Of a DNA stretch of 64,000 bases, positions 31,423 through 42,290 are shown in pieces. Under the pieces are notes generated by a model. That model ran no database searches. It was not told the DNA's origin and saw only the letters and a program-made list of their open reading frames with translations. This DNA is from Coemansia sp. RSA 1200 (lineage: Eukaryota; Kickxellomycota; Kickxellomycetes; Kickxellales; Kickxellaceae): assembly GCA_027578915.1 (NCBI GenBank), contig JANBTT010000003.1:1-64000 (forward strand), given 5' to 3'. The translations under genes were made by a program, and so were the position numbers. Within the stretch, counting starts at the first letter, position 1. Every line of letters begins with the position of its first letter.

Positions 31423-34250
31423 TATTCTCCTCTGTGCTGGTCTGCTGCCAACAGTCTGTCTGTGCTGTGCTGTTGGTGACAGAAGGCGGAGGCAGCGACG
31501 GGTGCTGTTGACGAATCCAAACACTTTTGGGATTGTTGCTGCAAGGACCGGAAATTATAAACGAAATTAGTTTTGTGGAGCAGGTAAACAGAGCAGCAAA
31601 TGGCTTGGAGCAACGTTGGACCAAGAAAACAATTGCTTTTTGCTTTTTTTGATCGAATTCTGCTCCTTTGTTTCCCAGATCATGGATTCTCCTGATCGTG
31701 ATCTGAATATTACGTCGTTTTTCTCTGTAAAAGGCGTAATCAGCCCGAGCGCCAACCTTTGTGCCTTTGTGCCTGTTTGGAAGGCGAATTGGAAAAACGA
31801 TGTGCCGTAGCGCTGTTGCATGTGGGACCCGTCCAATTGCATTTCGCCGTGCATTTGATAGAATTGCAGGAACAAGTCAGGCGCCAAGCGGGGCTGTTTC
31901 TCCCCCTTTTGTGACGGCGCTTCTTTTGGCATTCGCCGAAGGCACCGCTTGTTTCCTTTTGAGGATTGAAAGGTAAAGTAGCTGCTTTTTTGCCCTAGCA
32001 GGAATGAGAGTCGCAAGAAGCAATTGGTTCTGGATAGAATGTTGAAGCATGGATCAACAACATCTTATCCCCAAAAATATGTGCCAAGCGCGAACACAAA
32101 GAAGGATGTTGCTAGTCAGGACTTTTTACGGCTTGTGTGTAAATATCATTACTAATAGAGCTCGGCAACAGGTACCAAAATATTGTAACATAAAGATGTG
32201 CCACAGAAGCAGCCTTTACAAGGGGATAGTGCAAGTTATTCTGTCAACATCAAGTCGTCTGCATACGCGAATGATTCAATATATCGACATATTCCACAAT
32301 ATTCGCACGGGGACGCGTGCAGATATGTGTGCCCCGAGTCCCGCTTTGTCGGTTTACTATGAAAGGAATTGAGCAAACGTGGAGTACGGGCATAGGAAAG
32401 AAATGCATTGTGGCCAGGTGCATCTATATGTGTCGGCATGAGTACGTTCTACAATTTCCTTCTTTTTAACTTGTATTTTTTACACATACGAACACGCTAA
32501 CAAACAACAATAGCATCAAAATGACTGATTGTTAGACGACATTCGCTGGATCGTGCATATATAGCAAAGCGTAGTTTTATCGGTGTGATCTGTGCCAACG
32601 CATGTTTTCGGATGACTTGGAGTGGAATGTACCACCGAGACAGCAGCAGCGTTAACAACCACCATTGGAGCAGATAGGAAATCAAGTGTGCACATCTGTG
32701 CTCAGTATCGCCATGTATGGAAAGAGCAATATGCATAGTGACAGCAGATGCTATGTTTCATAGCCGAACACTGTGCTTCAGCCGTTTCTGGACCTATGAC
32801 TCAGAAGAAAAGAACAGGACGTTGAAACAAAAGCTATACTTCTTGAGCATGGCCAATCATTCTCTATCCATTTAGGCACCACAGAATGCAGATGCAAGTT
32901 GGGGAAGCAGAAGCTTTCTAGCCAGCTATGAATTGCTGCCTTTGTCGACAGTGCACCACTTGTTTGCTGGTCGGTTTGGTGCCAGATACCAGGCTTTCCG
33001 AGGTAAGCCAACAGAACGTCTAGTCCTGTCTTGACAAGTGGCTGGAAGCACCGTCTGCCATTCTGCCATTGCGTGAGTTTCTCTATTCAACGATTGTTGG
33101 GATATCTCGTCTCCACTGCTGAGCTGCTGGGGGATATTCCAGATAGGTTATTTTCTACACCACCTACATGGTTCCCCCTACCTGCCAGACTCTCGGCTAC
33201 ATAAGGGAATTTCAGATTTTGAAATCAATGGCAGAAAAAGTGTGCTGCCGGATGCATGATTATGATGTGTCGCTGCCCCCGCCTGCCAATCAGTTTGCTC
33301 GCTCAGTCCCAAAACCGCTCGTTCTCCTGAAGATCATTTTGCGCACGCTTGTTTTCTGAGGTGAGCTGGGCTGTTGCACCAGACACTTTCCAAGGACTCA
33401 AGAAAGGCAGGGTAAGTTGCACAAGAGATGGTCAAGGGATGAATTCCCAAGATTTGGCAGAGAGGACATACACCCATTCGAAACTATTTATGGCTGCCAT
33501 GAAGTCTTTCCTTCTATACTGCTGTTGCAGCAGAAGCTGCGAAGGATTTACGGGGGTTCTGCCACCTTTCGTTTTCTAACCAACCCTTGTCTGCAGCAAA
33601 AATAAAAATAAAAATAGAAATCGCAGCCATTGCATTAGGTGGGTGAATGTCTTTCGCCAAGGCAGAGAAAAAAAAAGCAACCCTATGTCCAGATGTGGAA
33701 GAATAAAAGAGCGATTAGAAATTGTGTCTTGTTTGCCGATCGCACTTCTCCTGGTTGGCCCTTGTTTCTTTCATCTGCTTTTTTATTTATTTTTCATTTT
33801 TATTTTTTCTTCAACTATTTTTTCTGTTTGGTAATTTCGATTCTTGCCTCTTTTCTACACAAGCAAAGGCTGGCTTTTTTCTCTTTTTGTGCTTTCCATG
33901 CTCAGGGTTCTGGCCACACCATATTTAGTTACACTCAGGTGCCAGCCGTTACAACCGCCCCTCCCTGCTTTCCCCTCTTTCTTCTAAAGACTTTTGTTTT
34001 ACTTTTTCATCAGTTACGCTTGTTCTGTGTTTATTTACTTATTACTGCAAAAAAACTCGCGGCTACCTGATCATCTGCTAGCCAGGTCACTGCTTGTTCT
34101 TTTTTAATTGCCGAGCCGGCAGACGAGTTTAGCCTGGCTGGAGAGCCCTCTTATCTCACCCAGTCGACTATATAATATCCGAGCGCGTCCTACTGTTATC
34201 CCCATCGTAATTTCGTTTATTCATAGCCACTTTGTTTGTTTGTTGCGCAA
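31423..34250. other. 2.8-kb region without a supported gene
   Basis: This divergent interval lies between QTRT1 and the Zn2Cys6 factor. The longest open frame (31567-32016, minus, 149 codons) begins at TTG rather than ATG and has no family features. Others are under 145 codons and T-rich. The last 650 bases are strongly pyrimidine-biased (33640-34060) and lead to a TATATAAT box. I see no repeats, transposon ends or tRNA-like B box. It could be a long promoter region or hold an unrecognised noncoding RNA. Confidence 0.5.
34169..34176 (+). promoter_or_regulatory. TATATAAT box of the Zn2Cys6 factor
   Basis: This is a strong TATA match 75 bases before the inferred ATG, just downstream of a GC-richer stretch. 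Position and sequence fit a core promoter. Confidence 0.5.
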
Positions 34251-37200
34251 ATGGTGAGCGCCAATTTGTCTCAGCAGCCGCAGCTCACACCAGGGGCAAT
34301 TCCTCTACTAAAGTCGTGTGAAAGTATGTATCTTGTGTTTTCTATCACTGTTTTGCACACTTGGTGAAAGGAGAATACTGTAGTTGACTCAATTCTGAAT
34401 GTTTTCAACTTTACATTCTAATTATTTTTTTGTGTATTTTCATGTTGTTCGGGTTCTCTTTCTTTGCTTCGTTTTAGGCTGCAGACAAAGAAAGATAAAA
34501 TGTTCTGGAGAGAGGCCGATATGTTCACACTGTGCACGACGCCACCAGCCATGCATATACAGACGCTCGGCTCGATATAAGCGACGTCTGCATGGTACAG
34601 CTTCTTCACAAGCAGCGCAAAAGGCAAAACAGCCATTGGCGTCAGTAGCACAAAAGGAAAGGAGGTACGGTGGTCCTACAGATTCAAGCAGCCAACCTGC
34701 GCCTTTGGAAGCAGCAACCAATAGTACTGGAAGTATGGGCACAAGCAACAACAGCAACAACAACAGCAGTGGCAGCAACCCAGCCCCATTACCCACATCC
34801 TCTGCCGCAGCACAAACACAACCCCCATTGTCGATCGGAGACATCCTCGGAAGACAGTCCGGAGAAGGTTCGGCTGACGAAAACATTCCTCTTGCTACTC
34901 TTTTTGGTTCGGCGCCAATAAAGGAATCTGACATTCTTCCACCAGCTATCCTGCAGAACATGAATTTTTGGATGAACGACTCGTTGTTGACCTCGGGTGT
35001 GCTTCCTGCAGCCGCTGGCATAGGGAAAAACATGGCTCAGGGAAACGGGCCAGCGTCTGCCTTTTCCACTGCACAAATGCCGGTCTCCCTCTCTGCATCG
35101 GTGTCAGAAGCACACGCCTCGGAATCCCCGGCAACAATGGCAGGTTCTGGTAATATTGTGCCGCCGTTTTCATCGCCGTATTTATCTCAAGGTCAGGTTC
35201 TGGGCTCCCGCGACCCGTACACTTTGATTCCAATGGATCTTGCTCTGGGACTATCGGCATTCAACCCCCAAGCCACAACCAACGCAAACGGTGTTCTACC
35301 TTCCGCCAACCAGCTGACTTCTTCTGCACTGACGGCGTTTAGTTCCATGAGCAATACATTATCGCCTCAGGCAGCTGATTCTTCAAGACCTTTCGTTTTG
35401 GGACTCCAGCCAGATTTCCTGCAGCAGCTGAATCCGCTTCACCAGGCGCAGGCCAATGCTGCCGCCATGGCGACAACTACACGGTTGAGAACTGCAATCC
35501 ACTCGCCGCTGAATATTACATCTACAAACCCTCTTGTGTCGCCAACCACTGATGGCGAGCAAATCATGAGCTTCCCCACATCCGCCTTTGCATCCTTGAA
35601 TCTGATGAATTCACTTGATCTACAGACACCGCCTTTGAATGTCAATGTGGCGCTACAAGAGTCAATATCGAATAGTAACATGACTGCACTTTTAAGCAGC
35701 TCAGCTATTCCTCAAATTCCGGCTGGAATTGCCAAGATTTCTTCCTCGGCAAGCACATCGGCTGCGAGTGCGTTCTCTACTGGTAACTCTGTTTTAGCTG
35801 GGATGATACAACCCGTGCCAAATGTGCTTCCTTCTGCAGCAACGCTGGATCCTGCAATGCTGTCCCTTCAGCAAATATCTGCACTTGACAGCCAAAGCCA
35901 GACAATGTTCCCGCGACACAATAGCGTCCCAGTGTCACAGGAGCACCAAGCATCATTCGATGCTGGCACAATTGCTGGAGCGAATCGTGTGAACAGTAAT
36001 ATACTTGCTGATGGAGCTGGCACCAGGCCTACAGACAGCCTTGTGACGGCCGACACATCCCAGCCAATGTTCTCTTCATCCATAGTTGCTGAGCCAGGCG
36101 GTCTGTTGCCGATTTCTACATCGTCGCCGCAGCAACAACAGCAGACTGCCTCCGACTTGAACATCCAGATATCACACAACTACAAGCTGAACGAGATGGA
36201 CTTTGTTGATTCCCTTCTCTCGTCAAGCTCTCTCGGCACGACGACACCGAATCTGCAGGACACCATAACTTCTGATAGACAGCGGGCGCTGCAGCGAAAG
36301 TATCTTATATATGGAAAGCAGATGCCCTCATCCCAGCGCACAGCCAAGGTGGTAGGCGATGACGGGGTTTCAACTACAGCCCCATCGCTTAATGCTGGCT
36401 CGACGACAGTAATGAACAGCGGAAGCAACAGTGCCACAAGCAGCCCGCAGCATATAAAGGCACTGTCTAGTAGCAGCCCAACGGCAGGCACACCCAGCAG
36501 CAGCACATGTACAAGCATTGGTCAGATGAACAAAGCCATTATTCCCCAGATGCTCAAGGACGCAGTTGCAGAGCATCCGGAGCTTGGGTGTCCCGAGCTC
36601 ATATACAATCTGCTTATTATATATGTTGTGCACGACTGCTCGCGCATTGGCATATATCAGGCGCATATATTTTGGATGCGTGTGCGGGAGTATCTCCTGC
36701 CCAAATTCCATCTCTTTGCGTCGATTGCTGATGCTTGCCGGTCGTGGTCGCTTCCCGATGAGCTCCGTGCGGCGCTTCCGCCGAACCTTGACGAGATTTG
36801 CTATGCACTTTCGATCAAGGAAGCGCCGACAGACGACAGTTGTCTGCAGATCATCAACGCTATTGGGCTTTTAATTCTGGCATCGTACGAGTTTAAATCG
36901 GCTCGCTTTGCACCCATGGTTGAGCACAACTGCCTGGCATACAAGATCATCGTGCAGGTCAAGTTCCGCGGAACGCCTTTTCCATGGCGCGCGGCAAAGA
37001 AGAATCCTGACGAAAGCGGCGTGGACTCGAACTACGAGGCACTGTTGCGCGCGTTCTGGCGGCTTAGTCTCAGTCTGTATTATGCAACGGAGATATTCCG
37101 CATCGATGCGCCTGAGGACCGGGACTTTTTGCCCGAGATGCCAAAATGCGACGACTACTTTGTGCAGCGCATCTTTGTTGTCGATCCAGAGGGAGAGTTT

Positions 37201-38499
37201 GGGTTTAAAGCAGTCAAGCCCTCGTATGAGGTGGCTGATAAAGGGTTCGGAGACATGTTCAGCACGGTCAGCGAGCTGTATATCAAGCAGTATAAGATTG
37301 CCAACCGCTTCAATCGCGTTCAGCGCGGCGAAAAGACAGCAGCTTGGTACATCAACTATCTGCTTGAATGGGACCGACAGATGCTTGAATGGCGTGAGAG
37401 ACTGCCGCATCATCTTCGCTGCGACCTTGCAGCACTTGCACGTCAGACACAGCCGCTGGATGCGCGGCGGCGGCGGATGAATCTGTGGGGGCTTTCCGAG
37501 GACGAGATGTGGCAGAGACGGCACCAGTGGAACGTGGATGTCGGCCGCACGATGGAGGTTCTCTATGTACACATGGTTTTCGAGATGTCGCGAATCAAGG
37601 CCCACCGCATCGGACTCATGCTGCTGATGCGCGAGGACCTTGACATGGTGCTCAACTTCCAGAACTCCAAGGTATTTACAGTCAGCGAGCTCCCATACAT
37701 GCCGCAAATGCCGCCGGTGACGCTCTCGCACGCAGAGGATGCGGAGAGGTTCCGTCACTTTTCCAAGCAGGCGTGCGATGCAGCATCCAACCTCTACCAT
37801 ATGCTGAAGTTCAACCACCAGTTTGGGCTTGACCTTCACGCGTACTCAACCATCATTATCACCACGCTTCTACAGGTGGGGCTTGTGTACGTTGGTCAGG
37901 TGCAGTCGAGCGACAATCGGCTGGCGTGGGACGCAATGCTTCGGCTGGCGCGTGTGCTGGGCGTAGTTCGATCGCTGGAGAGATGGGCTCCAGCGTTGTA
38001 CATCTTCACCAACATTCTCAAGGCGCTTGGACGGCCTGAGCTGATCCTGCGCCCGCCGAGTCCGGAGACGTGCGCCCGGCTGTCGGAATACACATGCATG
38101 TCGGCGGTGGCTGTGGATCGCGGCATGTCGGTGGAATCCAACTCAACTACTGACTCTAGTCCGCTGGAATCCGGCAACGCCTCTGTACATGTCCCAGGCG
38201 GCGAAGATGAGGGCGGACATACGCCTAGCTCTTCCAAAGGAAAGAGGAAGAACCCCTCGACCGATGCGCATGGCGACGAGAAGCGCTATGAGTTCAGCGA
38301 CCACCACTATGGTGACCCGCACTCTGTGTCATCGAGTGCAAGCTCGCCCATCACAGAGGAAGAGGATCTCTCCAACCCGTTCCCGCCAGATCATGTCATC
38401 TCGCACATCATGCGCGAGCAGAAGGTTAGCACTGCCACGTTCTTTTCGCCCACGCTTCCTATCCTGGCAGCATCGCTTCTTCACAACAACATTCCGTGA
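34251..38499 (+). CDS. Zn2Cys6 fungal transcription factor
   Basis: I read two exons, 34251-34323 and 34478-38499, with a 154-base intron (GTATGT...TTTTAG). Splicing joins KSCE to SCRQRKIKC and gives a complete binuclear cluster: Cys23, 26, 33, 40, 43 and 50 in exact CX2CX6CX6CX2CX6C spacing. Without the join the first cysteine pair is missing, so the intron is well supported. The product is 1364 residues. A short basic tail (RRSARYKRRLHG) follows the cluster. Residues 75-740 are Ser/Asn/Gln/Ala-rich and probably disordered. From about 750 to 1230 lies a helical fungal-specific factor domain (CPELIYNLLIIYVVHDCSRIGIYQAH, ALLRAFWRLSLSLYYATEIFRIDAPEDRDFLPEMP). The end is Ser/Asp-rich. The DNA target and regulated pathway are unknown. 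Confidence 0.92.
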
Positions 38500-38761
38500 A
38501 AGGCTTTTTCCTGCTTATCTTCCATTACGAGCATTGTAGTATTCTTCTTCTTCTCCTTCTTATTTGCTTACAGTGTGTTGTTTACCGAATACCACTTATG
38601 TCCTCGCTTAGTCTAGTTTGAAGTACTGTGTATTTGTATCCCGCTGGCAATGCCGCTTTCGAGATCTTAAGATCTATGCGTAAAAAAGAAAAATGCTAAA
38701 GATAAGGGACGACAGGATCGGAAAGAAGACGCCAGCAGAGAGAGTGTGTGTCTTTTGAACC
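38500..38761. other. Convergent spacer
   Basis: This 262-base spacer between the stops of the Zn2Cys6 factor and the NDP kinase contains pyrimidine tracts only. Confidence 0.6.
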
Positions 38762-39478
38762 TCAGTTGTCAGAAAGGACCCACTCCTCGTTGTTCGAGCT
38801 CCAGTCGACAACCTCGCCGTTGCCGCCGAACCACAGCGAGATCTCCTTCTGGGCGCTCTCGGCGCTATCGCTGCCGTGGCAGATGTTGCGGCCAATGGTG
38901 AGGCAGTAGTCGCCGCGAATGGTTCCTGGACCTGCCGCCTTTGGGTCGGTGGCGCCGAGCATGATGCGGCCCTGCTTGATAACCGACGGACCCTCCCAGA
39001 TCATTCCGACAACAGGAGCCTTGCCGTTGGTCATGTAGTCAACAAGCCCTGCAAAGAACGGCTTGGACGACAGATCGGCGTAGTGCTCCTTGGCCAGCCC
39101 CACCGAGGGAACCAAAAGCTTGAGCCCAACGAGCTTGTACCCGCGACGCTCGAAGCGCCCAATGATGTCGCTGACAAGTCCACGCTGCACGCCGTCTGGC
39201 TTGACTGCAATGAAGGTGCGCTCCTTGGATGTGCCAGCCACGCCGTAGATCGGTATGCTGTTGTCGGCGTGGATCGCCGGCGACTGCTTCTGCGAAGCAA
39301 ACATGTTGTACCCAAAGCTGGCGCCTGCTGCAATAACCGCCGCCGTGCCGAAACGCTTGGCGTAGAAGCCCATGTTCGACCCAGACGATGCGTTGCTGCT
39401 CATGGTGCGGGTCGCGGCTGCTGCGCCTTGGCGGCGTGCTGCTTGGCGGAGGACGGTGGAGGCGGTGCGTGCAAACAT
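38762..39478 (-). CDS. Nucleoside diphosphate kinase with mitochondrial leader and membrane anchor
   Basis: The enzyme moves the gamma-phosphate from ATP to nucleoside diphosphates through a phosphohistidine. With the ATG at 39478 it has 238 residues; the open frame extends to a TTG at 39547, which I reject. Residues 1-26 (MFARTASTVLRQAARRQ...) are Arg/Ala-rich without acids, a good mitochondrial presequence. Residues 43-62 (FGTAAVIAAGASFGYNMF) form one hydrophobic segment. Residues 86-235 are the kinase domain: ERTFIAVKPDGVQRG, the Kpn-loop region, TIRGDYC and the active-site NICHGSDS with His201. WFGGNGEVVDW and a final W-containing tail complete the family pattern. Cytosolic NDP kinases are about 150 residues, so the first 85 are an addition. 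I infer an inner-membrane or intermembrane-space location, like human NME4. The gene is divergent from Sem1. Confidence 0.92.
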   Translation of the reverse strand: MFARTASTVLRQAARRQGAAAATRTMSSNASSGSNMGFYAKRFGTAAVIAAGASFGYNMFASQKQSPAIHADNSIPIYGVAGTSKERTFIAVKPDGVQRGLVSDIIGRFERRGYKLVGLKLLVPSVGLAKEHYADLSSKPFFAGLVDYMTNGKAPVVGMIWEGPSVIKQGRIMLGATDPKAAGPGTIRGDYCLTIGRNICHGSDSAESAQKEISLWFGGNGEVVDWSSNNEEWVLSDN

Positions 39479-40158
39479 GCTGGCTTTATTCTCGCTGCTA
39501 GATCGGACAACTGGCAAAAAGGGTACTCGGTTTGGAGTTTGAGGCAAAACAAGAGGAAAAGAGAAAAAGTATGAGAATGGACAAGATGTCGAAAAAAAGT
39601 GGGGAGAAGAGGAAAGTGCCTTGTTTTCGTAGGAGCTGGCTGGGTGCTTTCATTCATTTTTCGTGCTGCATGGCAAGATAAGAAAATTCCGTCCTTTTTC
39701 TTTGTGAAAAAAGCAGGCAAAAGCAGTGGAAATAACAAGCGCAAATAGTGTGCAAGATTATAATCGCCTCACAGCCTTTTTTTTGCGTGCAGCAATGCGT
39801 CTCTCTTTTGAATATCCTCACTGCTTTCACAGTCGGTCTGGAGGAGATGGCAGCAGCAAACAAGCAAAAGTGGCTTGAAGAGCAAGAGCGGACCAGCCTG
39901 GGCTGAAAGAAGACCAAATCCCAGTGATACTCCTGGCTCGAGCCGCACGGCATTGCTGCAGGCTCTACGACTCGCTTGCTTTTTGTGCTGACGCGTTTAC
40001 GGTTCGATGAACACGTACGCTGCGCAATGAAAAGCCCTCGTGTTTTTGGTCGTCAAATTGACGGACGCATCACCTTTCTTCTTCCTCACCTTTTTTCAAT
40101 TTCGCATTGTGCTATTTTTCTATTTTTCCTTTTCTATTGAACACAAAAATCAAGAGAC
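39479..40158. other. Divergent promoter region between the NDP kinase and Sem1
   Basis: This 680-base region is AT-rich with pyrimidine tracts before Sem1 (40075-40140). Short open frames are not supported. Nothing else is seen. Confidence 0.6.
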
Positions 40159-40615
40159 ATGTCGACAGCTCAGAACACATCCAAGGGCGCCAAGCCAGAC
40201 CAAGAGGCAATCGCCGCTGAGACTGCAGCGCAACAGCAGACGCCCGTTGCCAGCATGCTTGAGGAGGACGATGAATTTGAAGAGTTTGAGATTGAAGGTA
40301 AGTAGTATAATGACACCGTGTTGTGCGTGTACACATTGGAATGCAGCTTGATCCCACTTTTCTCGTCTTAATGCGAGATACTAAATAGAAAGTGTTGAAT
40401 TTGCGTGCTATGGAAACTGAGCATCTCTGGTGTACGCTTGCTTGGTTTATCTTGCTTATTCAATAGATTGGAATGAGGACGACGAGGACAAGGAGGATGT
40501 TACTCTCTGGGACGACAACTGGGACGACGACGATCTGGAGGACGATTTCTCAAAGCAACTGCGTGTTGAGCTGGAAAACGCATCACAACCCGAAGCAATG
40601 ACAATGTCCAACTAA
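40159..40615 (+). CDS. SEM1: Sem1/Dss1 26S proteasome lid subunit
   Basis: Sem1/Dss1 is a small, acidic, disordered protein of the 19S lid that also serves the TREX-2 mRNA export complex and, in some lineages, BRCA2-type recombination proteins. I read exons 40159-40297 and 40467-40615 with a 169-base intron (GTAAGT...AATAG). The join gives FEEFEIEDWNEDDEDKED, then LWDDNWDDDDLEDDFSKQLRVEL. Those are the two acidic/aromatic blocks and the C-terminal helix that define the family. The product is 95 residues, close to the usual 70-90. The first 33 residues are Gln/Ala-rich and not conserved. Neither exon alone forms a recognisable protein. Confidence 0.96.
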
Positions 40616-40824
40616 GTAGCATACGCTTTTAGAGTCGGCTACAGGCATTTTCTTTTTTTGTACACCCTCCTTTTTTCATTTCTTTGTTTCAAACAATATC
40701 AGGCTCTGGCGCTCGACTATCTATACTCATACTTCTTCAGCTGAGCTGGTGGATCTAAAGGATTTGAGCTGCTGACAGTCAAACACACCTGCGGATAGAA
40801 ATAGATAAAGGCCATCACTACTAT
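40616..40824. other. Convergent spacer downstream of Sem1
   Basis: This T-rich 209-base spacer is shared by two convergent 3' ends. No gene is seen. Confidence 0.5.
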
Positions 40825-41544
40825 CTAGCTTGTTGTCCGAATGGGTGCGTAGCAGTAGTTGCTCCCCTTGTAGATACCGTCCTCAATGAACATATCTCGC
40901 CGGTCATAACCAATGGTGACATGTGGCCAAAACGCTTCCGGTTGGAACAGCGCTCCCTGCCCACTCTTCTCTCTATACAACTTGAATATCTTTCTGCGGA
41001 TGGTTAGCAGATCGCTGTATACGTCAGCAACAACCAGCGAATAAAGAAGAAACCCCGCCTTGTCAGTGCTGTGTTCTGGATCTGGCAGCGTGCCATTGAA
41101 TCTGCCTAGACACACAGGCATCAGTCGAGCATTCTGGATGCCATTTGCATTCGCGACTGATTCGATCTCCTCGATGGTAACGCCACCAGGCTTCAGTACA
41201 AGATCAAATTCGGGTGGTGTGATGACTGTGATATGTGCCTCGCCGCGCGAATGAATGGTCGCATTTGATGCTGCACTTATTGCATCGAATAGCTCTTTAA
41301 ATGGCCCAAAGTCAAGTGTCTGCTGCAAGTACGAGCCAAACGGCTTATCTGAAGCATGACTAGAGAACGGGATGCCGGTGGAGTCAAGGGCGCTCTTCTT
41401 GAGCAGAAAAGTGGGTGCGCCAGGATCGTAGAATATTTCGCTGGGCAAGGCGCCATTCTCACTGTAAAGTCGAGGTGACACTACGAGCATCACAACGGTG
41501 GCTACAGTCATAGCTACATAGAGTAGCAAACGTGGCTGGGGCAT
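40825..41544 (-). CDS. Membrane-anchored 2H phosphoesterase-like protein
   Basis: The 239-residue protein starts with a single hydrophobic segment (LLLYVAMTVATVVMLVV, residues 6-22), probably a signal anchor that leaves the rest in the secretory lumen. Two H-x-T motifs are present: AHITVIT (His104, Thr106) and PHVTIGY (His208, Thr210). They are about 100 residues apart, the spacing of the 2H phosphoesterase fold. Enzymes of this fold act on cyclic or 2',3'-phosphodiester bonds in RNA or nucleotides. Fungal relatives have been described as Swiss-army-knife RNA repair-like proteins. The predicted luminal location is odd for RNA repair and suggests a different phosphodiester substrate. Asn-X-Ser/Thr sites (NATI, NGTL) fit glycosylation. 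The fold assignment is good; the substrate is unknown. Confidence 0.75.
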   Translation of the reverse strand: MPQPRLLLYVAMTVATVVMLVVSPRLYSENGALPSEIFYDPGAPTFLLKKSALDSTGIPFSSHASDKPFGSYLQQTLDFGPFKELFDAISAASNATIHSRGEAHITVITPPEFDLVLKPGGVTIEEIESVANANGIQNARLMPVCLGRFNGTLPDPEHSTDKAGFLLYSLVVADVYSDLLTIRRKIFKLYREKSGQGALFQPEAFWPHVTIGYDRRDMFIEDGIYKGSNYCYAPIRTTS

Positions 41545-41807
41545 TGGGAACTGATGCGGACGTTTACCAGAAACAATAGTGAATATATAATCTTAGAAAC
41601 AAACAGACATGTCAAATGTCCCCAGTCCAAAAAAGTACTATCCCATGGAGAGCTAAATGAATAATCAAAAAGGTTTCTTTATAAAGAAAAAGGAGCAGAG
41701 GTGTTGAGTTTGGGACTCTATTTTTGTCAAACACAGCCGCCATTCGACAATTAATAACAGCTTGCTATTTGTTACAAAGCCAGAGGCAAAAACAAAAGTA
41801 CTCTATT
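41545..41807. other. Spacer between two minus-strand genes
   Basis: This short AT-rich region carries the 5' flank of the 2H phosphoesterase gene and the 3' end of the next gene. Nothing else is seen. Confidence 0.5.
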
Positions 41808-42290
41808 CTATCCTTTGGCAAATGTGTAGCCACAGTCCAGCTCATCAAACGCACTCTGCTCAAGCATGGCAATGTCATTCTGTCGAGCAGCCTTTTCGAG
41901 GAGCTTCTGCGAGCCGGTTACTTTGCCCACCGTGGCATTCGCCATGCTCTTTGCCTTGTACCAGTTCGCATGGTACTTTCCGGGCCTGGAAATGCCGTAC
42001 CTGCTTTCCAAAAGGTCGCTGCTGGTGGCCACCTTCTGGTCAGCAGAGTTGGAAATGTTGTAGTTCTCGGGATGCAGCTCCCCGTCGGTGGGTATGTGAA
42101 CATTTGCGCTGATGGGCTCGCCCGTCTTTGGATCCCGATGTGCGACGCCGTGCCCAATGTACTGCGGATTGCTGGGATCGGAAATAAGCTCGACTCCACC
42201 AAACACGGTTGTGCCAGATTCCTTTGCAACATCAGTTGCCGCTGGATATGCCGTACCAGTTCCTGTTCCATGTATTTTGCTGCTGCTCAT
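41808..42290 (-). CDS. Small hypothetical protein
   Basis: I do not recognise this 160-residue protein. It starts at a true ATG and is hydrophilic, with no signal peptide or membrane segment. The middle reads GVAHRDPKTGEPISANVHIPTDGELHPENYN. The C-terminal third is helical (KAKSMANATVGKVTGSQKLLEKAARQNDIAMLEQ). The AKSMANATVGKVTGSQ part loosely recalls the short CsbD-like helices of stress proteins found in many fungi, but the match is weak. Regular codon use, patterned sequence and absence of low complexity argue for a real gene. The plus-strand open frames over the same bases are shadows. Confidence 0.6.
   Translation of the reverse strand: MSSSKIHGTGTGTAYPAATDVAKESGTTVFGGVELISDPSNPQYIGHGVAHRDPKTGEPISANVHIPTDGELHPENYNISNSADQKVATSSDLLESRYGISRPGKYHANWYKAKSMANATVGKVTGSQKLLEKAARQNDIAMLEQSAFDELDCGYTFAKG

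Noticed and set aside
31567..32016. 149-codon minus-strand open frame
   Set aside because: It begins at TTG, has no ATG near the start, and shows no recognisable domain.
36871..37839. 322-codon minus-strand open frame inside the Zn2Cys6 gene
   Set aside because: It is antisense to the conserved factor domain and reads as the mirror of its codons.
40001..40020. GGTTCGAT stretch resembling a tRNA B box
   Set aside because: The box is incomplete and I could not fold a cloverleaf or find an A box at the right distance. A similar stretch near 42992 fails for the same reason.
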